From Pyropia haitanensis (lineage: Eukaryota; Rhodophyta; Bangiophyceae; Bangiales; Bangiaceae), in contig SDUX01000006.1 in the NCBI GenBank assembly GCA_008729055.1, positions 2,117,501-2,181,500 on the forward strand: a stretch of DNA of 64,000 nt, given 5' to 3'. The notes under the pieces were generated by a model, which was not told the DNA's origin, searched no databases, and saw nothing but the letters and a program-made list of their open reading frames with translations. Each line of letters opens with the position of its first letter. Position 1 is the first letter of the stretch. Made by a program: the position numbers and the translations under genes. This document shows positions 23,425 through 31,862 of the stretch, one piece after another.

Positions 23425-25008
23425 GGTGTGGGGCGGTGATGGCGGCGGCCACCACGGCGGGGAGGCAGGTGTCGAGTCCTCCGCCCGCGAAGGCACCGCC
23501 CCAACCCGTCGCGGCGGCCGCGGTGGGGTTGGGGGTGGCGGCGACGGCGGCCGGCCGCCGCGCCAGCCCCACCGCCCGGACCAGGTGGAGGGCGGCAAGT
23601 TCCCGCGCGAGGTCCATCTCCCCCCTCCACCCCCCCGCCTCCCCCCCAGGGGCGAGCACACCCCCCCCGTCGCCCCCCTTCCCCATCTCGTCCAGTGCAG
23701 TGCTCGCCGGGGCCACCCCCGGCCAGTCCCCGTCACTTACCAGCCACTCCCCGACCCCCGTCCCCCCCCCTCCCTCCAGCACACGCAGCGCCGGCGACAG
23801 CCGCCGCAGCGCGTTCCCTACCGCCACCCACCTGTCTCACCCGCACACCGCCCACACCGCCCACGGCCCGTCGATGGCGGTGCGGCCGACGACGCCGACC
23901 GTGCCCGGCGGCAGCGGGGTCCCCCCCCTCCCCCTCCCCCCGAGGCGGTCCACGCACTCTCGCTCCCCCCCCCCCCCCGCCCCCCCCCCCGGCGTCACCC
24001 CCCCACCCGCTGCGCCGCCGCGACCCCCCCCCGCGGCAGCACCGCGGCGGCGGCCGCCGGCGCCGCCGCCCCCTCCACCCCCTCCTCTTCTAGGGGCAGG
24101 CGGGCCACCTCGGCCGCCCCCACCCCGGGCGCCGAGGCAAGAGTGACCAGCTGCGAGAAGAGAGTGGCCTCTGCCGCCGCCCCCCGCAACGAACGCCGAT
24201 AGCGCCGCCGCGGGAACCAGCCGTGCGGGATACGCCGCGAGCGCCGCCGCCAGCACCCCCGCCGCGCCGACGCCGCCGCCGTTGTGGGGGTCGGGCCCGC
24301 CACCAGCGGCGGCTCCTCCTCCCCCTCCCACCCGTCCCCCCCGTCGCCGCGGCGGCGCCCCACCGTCCGCCACAGCACGTCCACCGCGGCGGCGTCGCCG
24401 TCAACGGATCGTGCGACGAGGCGGAAGAGGGCGGACAGCTGCGCGCCGCCCAGCCGCCGCGGGGGATTGGCGGAGAGGATTGCCCGCGTCAGCTCCCACA
24501 GCATGGGGCCTACGGACACGGCAAAGAGGGGAAGAGCGCCGCTGGGGGGGGGGGCGGGGGGACACCAGCACCACCGCCGCCGCCGGCGGAGCGGTGGGGG
24601 GGAGGGTGCGCCGCCGCCGCGTCGGCGGCCGCGTCGACCAAAGCCACCAGCGCCCGCTCCGCATCCACCAGCAGTGCGGCTCGCAAGAGCGCCCGCGCGG
24701 CGGCGCCGCCATCCCCATCGTCGCCGCCGTCGCCACCCGCCCCGCCGTACCGACCCCGCTCCGCCGGCGCCGCGCGGGCGCGGAGGGCGGTAAAGGCCGC
24801 CCACACGAGCGTCAGGACCCCTGCCAGCCTCGCAGCCGCACCCGCATCCACATGAGCACCCGCACTCGCCGCCGCGGGGGCGACAAGGACGTCCCAGCGG
24901 CGGAGTGGGCGGGAAATCGGTGGTGGGGGGGGAGGGGGGAGGGGAGGCGGGGCAGCGGGGCGCAGACAGGGTGGAGCGACCTTGAGCGGGCGCACGACTT
25001 GTCGTCAA
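22978..25008 (-). CDS. Candidate large alpha-helical protein, faintly Nup188/Nup205-like (frame-broken)
   Basis: Minus strand, read from 25.0 to 23.0 kb. Helical, protein-like islands occur in this order: GVLTLVWAAFTALRARAA; RALLRAALLVDAERALVALV; GPMLWELTRAILSANP and LSALFRLVARSVDGDAAAVD; VLAAALAAYPARLVPAAALS; TLFSQLVTLASAPGVGAAEV; GVVGRTAIDGPWAVWAVCG; then VGNALRRLSPALRVL and DLARELAALHLVRAVGLA. The spacing of short Leu/Ala helices suits an armadillo/HEAT-like solenoid. The succession of an 'LASAP' helix, a Trp-containing segment and an 'ELxALxLxRA' helix recalls the N-terminal half of Nup188/Nup205, but this is only suggestive. The breaks between islands could be introns or homopolymer errors. 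No start is defined. Confidence 0.3.
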
Positions 25009-25366
25009 TACAACTGTTACGTACTCTGCTCTGCTGACGAGCAGCGGTGAACCACGGACGCTCTCCGATCAGAACCCGAACGAGAGGCGACGATTGGTCA
25101 GTCGCGCTTACAGACCTGGGTCGCCGCAAATGCTGTGACCTGCTGTGAGATTATTTCCCGTCCGATCATTCTTCAGAGACCGGCCATATCGGCCAAAATT
25201 GGGAACACAGCAATTCTTCTTACAAACGTTGGCTACGTGTGCCTGACCACAACAGATGGAAGAAGAGACGGCATGAAGCCAGGCCACGGACGCAAGAGGG
25301 TATAAAGGAGATCACTTCATGGGGCCAGACTGCGTCACACGGCAGCAACCATGCACGGCGCGGGTA
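25009..25366. other. Left flank of the inverted repeat
   Basis: Balanced-composition DNA with no gene seen. It contains two units of the 10-mer GCTGTGACCT/GCTGTGAGA near 25132-25150. No target-site duplication matching the sequence after 30293 is apparent. Confidence 0.5.
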
Positions 25367-25478
25367 TGGTCGTCCGTTTGAGTTCTCAACTAGCTCTAAC
25401 AGCCGAAGTGTGTATTCTTGTGATCAAAATTAGGACATGACGAAAGTTGAGGAAATAATGAGTCTGCCAATAACATCA

Positions 25479-25582
25479 TTCCGCGTCCGGGAATTGAACC
25501 CGGGCCACCTGTGAACTACGCTGTTGAGAGACAGGTATCCTTCGTGAAGTTGTTAGGAATTGAACCACTAGACTAACGCGGA
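25479..25582 (-). tRNA. tRNA-Glu(CTC) with two introns (left arm)
   Basis: Reverse complement of the gene at 30078-30181, with which it is identical. The acceptor stem is TCCGCGT/ACGCGGA, with discriminator A. The T-arm is GGCCCGGGTTCAATTCCCGG-like, and the anticodon is CTC. A 21-nt D-loop intron (25542-25562) and an 11-nt intron after base 37 (25514-25524) must be removed to give a canonical 72-nt tRNA. See the right-arm copy for the structural reasoning. Confidence 0.92.
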
Positions 25583-26397
25583 TGCTCTTGTCAGTGACGA
25601 GCATTAGTCAATCAAGATCTCAATACGTAACAACACAACCCACAGAACAGAACGAGCTGACTGTTAGCTCGTTATCGTCCATAGCGCTCCATGTTGCTTC
25701 CCGGTTCACTGCTTCAAGAGCATTCACGTCTTCAAAAAAAGGGTATGTATACAGTTGACTACATGCTGCGCATCTTGTGATAGGATGGTCCTCGGTCAGG
25801 CAAGATCGGCTGGTAGTCGCTGTTGAGACCGCGTTGGTTACACTGTTTTCATGGAGGCTTTCATGACGGCGCACTCAACCAATCGACGCCTTCGCTTCGT
25901 TGGGCGCGTTCAGACATGCACTCGCAACGCAAAAAGTGCGTTACCTACGCATGGCGACAACAACAACAACGTCCGGGCAAGACCATGGGAAAATTGCGTG
26001 CTGGCTGTGGAAAGCTAACCGATAGCGGGCTGCGGTGAGCCGATCTGTGAAAGCTTGTGATTGACTGCAACGACAACGGGCCTTGAACGGAGCTCCGATC
26101 AGCCAGAGCGCTGCTGTTTTCTCATACACTCTTCCTCGTTCTTCCTCCGTCTCATGCATTTTTCCAGAGTGGCTGCGCTTGGTGGAGCTGGTTCCTGTTC
26201 TCGATGTGCCCAGAAATCTGGAGAAAATCTCACATAAGAATGGTTGCACAACATTGGATGCTCATAGGGAACAGTCATTGGTCAAAGCCGCATCATCTGA
26301 TGCATCTCATTGGTCACGTATTGTTTATTATTTTTGTAGATACGAGGAGCAAAAAGTGGATTCATTGCAATAGAAATGCGACCCCGTCATCTCGCAT

Positions 26398-26469
26398 GGG
26401 GCGTGCCGCGAATTGAACGCGGGACCTCTCGCACCCTAAGCGAGAATCATACCACTAGACCACACGCCC
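26398..26469 (-). tRNA. tRNA-Pro(AGG) (left arm)
   Basis: A 72-nt intronless gene. Acceptor stem GGGCGTG/CACGCCC with discriminator C; anticodon stem CTCGC/GCGAG enclosing TTAGGGT, so the anticodon is AGG, reading CCU (and CCC by inosine). It is identical to the copy at 29191-29262. Confidence 0.96.
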
Positions 26470-26681
26470 GACTTGATGCGCTCCAACAAATTATGATTGT
26501 ATATAACAACAATAGTACAGTAGCCACTGTGTCTGCTAAACTCTGTCCAGCTCCGTATGACCCGCGTATGGTAGCTCACTTTTTTTTTCAGGTATATGCC
26601 CATCAGGTCTATGCCTATGCATCTGCGCATGGTGGAGTGTCGCACGTGTGGCCAGGTTTCTATCACAGTATGGCTTTATCT

Positions 26682-26750
26682 CCTGTGGCAGAGAAGTGCT
26701 ATGGGTTTCTTGCGATTGTACTTTGTAGAGTGCCTCGTCTGCGAAATGGC
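26682..26750 (+). repeat. 68-bp dispersed repeat, copy A
   Basis: Begins CCTGTGGCAGAGAAG and includes ATTGTACTTTGTAGAG and TGCCTCGTCT. Copies occur at 28311-28378 (same strand) and 31284-31345 (opposite strand). It directly continues the left arm, as it does in the third tRNA-Pro module, so this is the ancestral junction. Copies A and B bracket the GC-rich insert 26751-28310. Confidence 0.85.
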
Positions 26751-26884
26751 GTTCTTGACTGCGGCGGCGCCGCGAATGGCGGCGGCGGCAGCGGCGGTCG
26801 CGCGCCGGCGGCTGTCGGCGGCGACAAGGCGGTCGAGGTGGGCAGGGCGGCGGCGTCCGCGGCTCCCTGCGAGCGCGTCGCCCA

Positions 26885-26915
<31 letters not shown>

Positions 26916-27034
26916 CCGCGCGGGTCGTCCAACCGCTCCGCCTCGGACGCGGTGGACCAGCCGCCGCCACCCCTGCGCCCATCCGCTCCGTCACCGCCGC
27001 TTCTGCCACTACCGTCGTCCCGTGGGTCACAGCC

Positions 27035-27078
<44 letters not shown>

Positions 27079-27304
27079 CGTCGCCACCGCCGCCCCCACC
27101 ACCGCCACCCCCACGGGCTGGGCGGGTGGGGCGGGCGGCGCCGACCGCCGCCGCGGAAAACGGCGGCGGGGGGCATGGGGCGCCGGCGCACGGCACCCGC
27201 GGCTGCTGCCGCGAGGAGGCCCCCCCCCCCCCCGCCACCTTCTTCCCCCCCCCCCCCCTACCACCCCCCCGGCCGTGTGCCACGATGGCCGACGCCGCTG
27301 TCGA
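26751..27304. other. GC-triplet segment in the inverted-repeat spacer
   Basis: Triplet-rich DNA with no supportable gene. About 27150-27210 (AAACGGCGGCGGGGGGC, then GCGCCGGCGCACGG) resembles about 4528-4560 elsewhere in the window. Confidence 0.4.
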
Positions 27305-27824
27305 GGCCGCCGCGGCGCCACAACCCAACGGCCAGCACGGTGCCATGGGCGGCCAGCAGACGCGCCCGTGTCCCGGCTGGGGCGGCCGCGGCTCGGCCCC
27401 CCGCCGCGTCCCCGCGGCGGCCGCCGCCGCCACCGCCCCGCCGCGCGAGGCCGCCCGTGCGGGGGGGGAGGAGGCGGCACGCCGTGGCGATCCGATTGGG
27501 CCACCGCCGCGGCCGGCCGGGGTGGGAGGCCACACCCCCAGCGGGACGCACCGCTGGGGCGGCGCTGGCGCGTCGCTGGCGCGTGGCGCCGCGGCGGCCG
27601 CGAGGGATGCGGGCGCTCATCCGGCCGTCCTCCCTCCACCCTCCGCACCACCGTCCCACGGGAGGGGAGGGCGGCGCGGCTGCGGCGTCCGTGGCAGACG
27701 CGCCCGCGTGGCCAGGCTGGCGTCGCTGCCAGCGGGCAGCCACCACCGCTGGTGGTGGCGGCGTGTCAGCCGGGAGGCGGCGGCGGCAGCGGCGGCGACA
27801 GCGGCGGCGGTGGCGGTGGTGGTG

Positions 27825-27856
<32 letters not shown>

Positions 27857-28310
27857 CGTGGCCGCCCTCCTGTGGCGGTGGCGCCGGCGGCGCGCCTCCG
27901 CACGCCGCCGCTGGTGGCTGCGCGGCGCGGGCTGCCAGTCGCCACGGGTGGCTCGCCCTTGCGGCTATGCCGGCTGGCGGGGGGGAGGTGGGGGGAGGAT
28001 GAGGGGTGGGCGCCCGTGCGCGCCCGCGTGCAAGCGGCTGCTGGCGTTTCGAGCCTCGTTTGTCGAGGGGGGGGGGGGGCGGCGGATGGGAGGCACTGAG
28101 CTGAGGACGACACGCCGCACGGCTCCTTCCCTATGGCCACCTGCGGCGCGTACTGACCGTCTCGGTTGGTCGCCGCCGCCGCGTCTGCCGCCCCTTTTGC
28201 AGCGCGGCGGCGGCCGACGCGGCGTCTTCCACCACGCCCCTCGCTGCCCCGGGCCATGGGCGTCCACCGGCGGTCGCGGTTGCGGTCCGCGGCGGCCGCG
28301 GTGGTGGCGG
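27305..28310 (+). pseudogene. Truncated duplicate of the 6-7 kb locus
   Basis: Colinear copy of 5955-7035: the upstream region, the ATG at 28256 and about 18 codons of the three-helix membrane-protein gene. It then breaks off at 28310 directly into copy B of the 68-bp repeat, so the rest of the signal peptide and the whole ectodomain are missing. The codons just after the ATG differ from the intact gene at several sites. With no downstream exon it cannot make the parent protein. Whether the duplicated upstream region still has promoter activity cannot be told. Confidence 0.75.
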
Positions 28311-28378
28311 CCTGTGGCAGAGAAGCGCTACGGGCCTCTGGAGATTGTACTTTGTAGAGTGCCTCGTCTCTGAAATGG
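28311..28378 (+). repeat. 68-bp dispersed repeat, copy B
   Basis: CCTGTGGCAGAGAAGCGCTA through TGCCTCGTCTCTGAAATGG. Same orientation as copy A at 26682; it marks the right end of the GC-rich insert. Confidence 0.85.
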
Positions 28379-28977
28379 TCTTTTTTTACTCGTACAAGAA
28401 CTCGTTCAGCGCTTCGCACCAACAGAATTTTTTTCGCAGGACATGCTCCGACGGGGGCTGCAGCCGCGACGACGACGGCGGCGGCGACTGCAGCGCTGTG
28501 GTGCTTTCTAAGACCTCATCCGCAGGTTTTTTGTGGAATCCACAATTTTCGGCAGGGTGTGTTTGAAAGCTGCTGTGGGGCGCACAGGACGGTGACGATC
28601 GGGCGACATACACCCTGCTCTCTGACATGCTCTTGTAGCTCTGCTCATGGTGCTTCACGTAATGGTGGTACGCAGGGTGTATGTCGACCGACGGCACGAC
28701 CACAGGAGATAGGCCAAAAAAATAGAGAAAGCTGGGGCGTATCGTACCGTGAGAGGGGGTCCACAAACGAGTGCGCAACTCGCAAACACGATTTCGGGCC
28801 GATTCCTGAACCTCCATTTAAACATCACAGCGCAGCGCAGCCGGCGTCGGGTACTGCGGCAGCGCCGGCCGCGACGGCGCCACCTCAGACGGCCCGACCT
28901 GGCTGCCGTCAATGTCCAGATGTGCGGATGGCCTTAGTGGCACAACTCGTCGCGGGGGTAGCGCTTCCATGTGACAA
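28379..28977. other. Balanced-composition part of the spacer
   Basis: No gene is recognised. Just before the right arm (28957-28977) the reverse complement retains a GCGCTAC motif in the position expected for the 68-bp repeat. A decayed continuation of the module may therefore exist on this side too. Confidence 0.4.
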
Positions 28978-29190
28978 GAGATAAAGCCATACTGTGATAG
29001 AAACCTGGCCACACGTGCGACACTCCACCATGCGCAGATGCATAGGCATAGACCTGATGGGCATATACCTGAAAAAAAAAGTGAGCTACCATACGCGGGT
29101 CATACGGAGCTGGACAGAGTTTAGCAGACACAGTGGCTACTGTACTATTGTTGTTATATACAATCATAATTTGTTGGAGCGCATCAAGTC

Positions 29191-29262
29191 GGGCGTGTGG
29201 TCTAGTGGTATGATTCTCGCTTAGGGTGCGAGAGGTCCCGCGTTCAATTCGCGGCACGCCCC
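29191..29262 (+). tRNA. tRNA-Pro(AGG) (right arm)
   Basis: 72 nt, no intron, anticodon AGG at 29223-29225. The D-arm GTCTAGTGGTATGAT and the T-loop TTCAATT provide the internal B- and A-box promoter elements. A T5 run at 29305-29309 is the nearest likely Pol III terminator. Confidence 0.96.
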
Positions 29263-30077
29263 ATGCGAGATGACGGGGTCGCATTTCTATTGCAATGAAT
29301 CCACTTTTTGCTCCTCGTATCTACAAAAATAATAAACAATACGTGACCAATGAGATGCATCAGATGATGCGGCTTTGACCAATGACTGTTCCCTATGAGC
29401 ATCCAATGTTGTGCAACCATTCTTATGTGAGATTTTCTCCAGATTTCTGGGCACATCGAGAACAGGAACCAGCTCCACCAAGCGCAGCCACTCTGGAAAA
29501 ATGCATGAGACGGAGGAAGAACGAGGAAGAGTGTATGAGAAAACAGCAGCGCTCTGGCTGATCGGAGCTCCGTTCAAGGCCCGTTGTCGTTGCAGTCAAT
29601 CACAAGCTTTCACAGATCGGCTCACCGCAGCCCGCTATCGGTTAGCTTTCCACAGCCAGCACGCAATTTTCCCATGGTCTTGCCCGGACGTTGTTGTTGT
29701 TGTCGCCATGCGTAGGTAACGCACTTTTTGCGTTGCGAGTGCATGTCTGAACGCGCCCAACGAAGCGAAGGCGTCGATTGGTTGAGTGCGCCGTCATGAA
29801 AGCCTCCATGAAAACAGTGTAACCAACGCGGTCTCAACAGCGACTACCAGCCGATCTTGCCTGACCGAGGACCATCCTATCACAAGATGCGCAGCATGTA
29901 GTCAACTGTATACATACCCTTTTTTTGAAGACGTGAATGCTCTTGAAGCAGTGAACCGGGAAGCAACATGGAGCGCTATGGACGATAACGAGCTAACAGT
30001 CAGCTCGTTCTGTTCTGTGGGTTGTGTTGTTACGTATTGAGATCTTGATTGACTAATGCTCGTCACTGACAAGAGCA

Positions 30078-30181
30078 TCCGCGTTAGTCTAGTGGTTCAA
30101 TTCCTAACAACTTCACGAAGGATACCTGTCTCTCAACAGCGTAGTTCACAGGTGGCCCGGGTTCAATTCCCGGACGCGGAA
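30078..30181 (+). tRNA. tRNA-Glu(CTC) with D-loop intron and canonical intron (right arm)
   Basis: The raw gene is 104 nt. Acceptor stem TCCGCGT (30078-30084) pairs with ACGCGGA (30174-30180), discriminator A. The D-arm reads TAGTCTAGTGGTT, then 21 extra bases (30098-30118), then AGGATA. Removing the 21 bases restores the eukaryotic tRNA-Glu D-arm TAGTCTAGTGGTTAGGATA. The anticodon stem CCTGT (30125-30129) and ACAGG (30148-30152) enclose C-T-CTC-A, with the anticodon at 30132-30134. An 11-nt intron (30136-30146) sits at the standard 37/38 site, before C38. The spliced length is 72 nt. A T4 run at 30231-30234 may terminate transcription. D-loop introns are known for nuclear tRNAs of Cyanidioschyzon merolae; splicing here is inferred. 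Confidence 0.92.
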
Positions 30182-30293
30182 TGATGTTATTGGCAGACTC
30201 ATTATTTCCTCAACTTTCGTCATGTCCTAATTTTGATCACAAGAATACACACTTCGGCTGTTAGAGCTAGTTTAGAACTCAAATGGTCGACCA

Positions 30294-31283
30294 CAGCCTA
30301 TCTGGCCCAATTTCTGGCCACCTGGTCAGCCGAAGCCGTTCTTTCTGTCTCTTTCAGAAACAAAAGACATCATTGGAGAGAGGAGAGTGAGCTCGTTCTC
30401 ATGGTGCTTATATTTTCTTCTTCTGAGAGCAAGTATCTCGCAGCGCCGGCCTCAAAATCAGGTCGGCACGTGTAATGGTCCTAGACAGGCCAGCTCTGCA
30501 ATCGGCATCCAGGGCCCATCACACGAGGTTGATACGCGTCAAGAGAGATAACAAGGCCACATTGACTCTTCTCTCGCTGCCCCCCTTCTCCCCCCCGTGT
30601 CGTACGGAAACTCTGCCAAGCCCATACGCATGCGATGGCGCCGCGCGCCAGCCAGCAGGCGTTCTTTTTGGACCGTCTTAATGGGGCTGCGGGCCCGCCG
30701 GTCCCTCGTGATGAGAGCTCGTCGCGCACGGTTTTCCGTGCGCTGCTGCTTGTCGGCTGCTTTACTTGCTGGTTCTTTCGCCTTGTCGGCGTCTTCCGGC
30801 AGCTTCTCATCGATGGCCGTGGTCACAGCCTCTGAGTTGGCGACAGGCCAGGGACAACAGTGATGAGCTGGGAAACCAGGATTTTAGCAGACAATATAAG
30901 AAAAAGCTCGCCGGCTCGCACCAGCAGGTCCACGGAGGGATGAGCTGGCCTAGCTAGCGTCGCACGCGCGGTCCCCCACGAGAAGAAACGGCCTGCTGCG
31001 TCGTCGTATCAGGTCCATTGGTAGTTCTAGCAACGTTGCTGGATCCAGCATGGGTAGGCGGTATGTTGCGGTCCAGGAGGGGGTCCTGGGGGTGGAGTAC
31101 GTGAGGTAGGATGGGGGGACAAAGGCACTAATGGGTGACCAGTGTAGCGCAATCCGCGGCAGAGTGGCAGAGATCGTTGCGTGATGGGTCAATCTGGGGG
31201 TATACGTGGGCCACGTGGAGTGGCCAGTTTAGAGGCAGTGACCGTTTATTGGGCCAGATAAGCTACCCGCGCCGTGTGCATGT
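30294..31283. other. Intergenic region, no gene recognised
   Basis: Balanced composition. A minus-strand frame at 30539-30826 is Lys/Glu/Ala-rich (KLPEDADKAKEPASKAADKQ), but its first codon is not ATG and no domain is recognised. It could be a remnant of an exon or element, but I do not annotate it. Confidence 0.4.
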
Positions 31284-31345
31284 CTGCACTCTACAAAGTA
31301 CAATCTCCGGAGGCCCGTAGCGCTTCTCTGCCACAGGAGATAAAA
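31284..31345 (-). repeat. 68-bp dispersed repeat, copy C
   Basis: Reverse complement of copies A and B (contains CTACAAAGTACAATCTCCGG and CGCTTCTCTGCCACAGG). It adjoins the third tRNA-Pro module exactly as copy A adjoins the left arm. Confidence 0.85.
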
Positions 31346-31622
31346 CCATACTGTGATAGTACCTGGCTACATGGGCGACACTCCAGCATGCGCAGAGACA
31401 GCAGTAAAAGAAAAGCACAGATATAGACCTAAGAAAAGAGCGAGCTACCGTACGCGGGTCATATGGAGCTGGACAGAGTTTGGCAAACACAGTGGCCGCT
31501 ATGGTATGTTCTGTATATAGTGTGACATAATTTCCGCCTTCGGAAGAGGTGGGCGTGTGGTCTAGTGGTATGATTCTCGCTTAGGGTGCGAGAGGTCCCG
31601 CGTTCAATTCGCGGCACGCCCC
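31341..31622 (+). repeat. Third, diverged tRNA-Pro module
   Basis: Homologous to the inner part of the inverted-repeat arms (28978-29262). Shared blocks are AGATAAA-CCATACTGTGATAG, GAGCTACC-TACGCGGGTCAT, GGAGCTGGACAGAGTTT and the tRNA gene itself. It is shorter than in the arms (about 280 versus 285 bp) and has many substitutions outside the tRNA. The homology stops after the tRNA. Confidence 0.85.
31551..31622 (+). tRNA. tRNA-Pro(AGG), third copy
   Basis: Identical over 72 nt to the copies in the inverted-repeat arms although its flanks have diverged. Anticodon AGG at 31583-31585. A T6 run (31658-31663) follows as a likely Pol III terminator. Identity of the gene against divergence of the flanks is what selection on a functional tRNA would give. 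Confidence 0.96.
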
Positions 31623-31862
31623 CGGTGAAATTGTGGTTGAAATGGCCTGCAGCTTGGTTTTTTGCTTCTCGAGTCAACATCTACAATCCTACAGTAGCCC
31701 CCCACGCTCTGAAGGTGGGGTCTTGGTGCGAGCGCGTCACCATCAGCGAACCGACTCTCTTCAACCTGGTCGTCCTCATCCCCATCTCCTTCGTTTTCCT
31801 GGCACCCCCCCGCTTCTCCCCTCTACCCCTGATTCTCCAGAGCGCTCTCCCCGCATGGCGTG

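Larger units (their letters stand above)
25367..26682. repeat. Left arm of a 1.3-kb inverted repeat
   Basis: Reverse complement of 28978-30293. Paired positions sum to 55660 throughout, so there are no net indels in about 1316 bp; both tRNA genes and all features between them line up. The few differences I noticed lie in the outermost 20-30 bp (GTTGAG versus GTTTAG, and so on). The arm carries tRNA-Glu(CTC) and tRNA-Pro(AGG), both on the minus strand. Short open frames inside the arm occur in both copies, but have no recognisable content. Confidence 0.95.
28978..30293. repeat. Right arm of the 1.3-kb inverted repeat
   Basis: Reverse complement of 25367-26682, separated from it by a 2295-bp spacer. 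It carries tRNA-Pro(AGG) and tRNA-Glu(CTC), both on the plus strand, pointing away from the spacer. Confidence 0.95.

Noticed and set aside
29786..30040. 84-codon open frame present in both inverted-repeat arms
   Set aside because: Its presence twice only reflects the duplication. It has no domain, and the conserved elements of the arm are the tRNA genes.
25367..30293. Inverted repeat considered as a DNA transposon with terminal inverted repeats
   Set aside because: No transposase, no target-site duplication and no short defined terminus are visible. Left as an open question among the findings and not annotated as a mobile element.
30539..30826. Lys/Glu-rich minus-strand frame that looked like a gene remnant or retroelement fragment
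   Set aside because: It lacks an ATG start and shows no Gag, protease, integrase or reverse-transcriptase motif; no long terminal repeats flank it.
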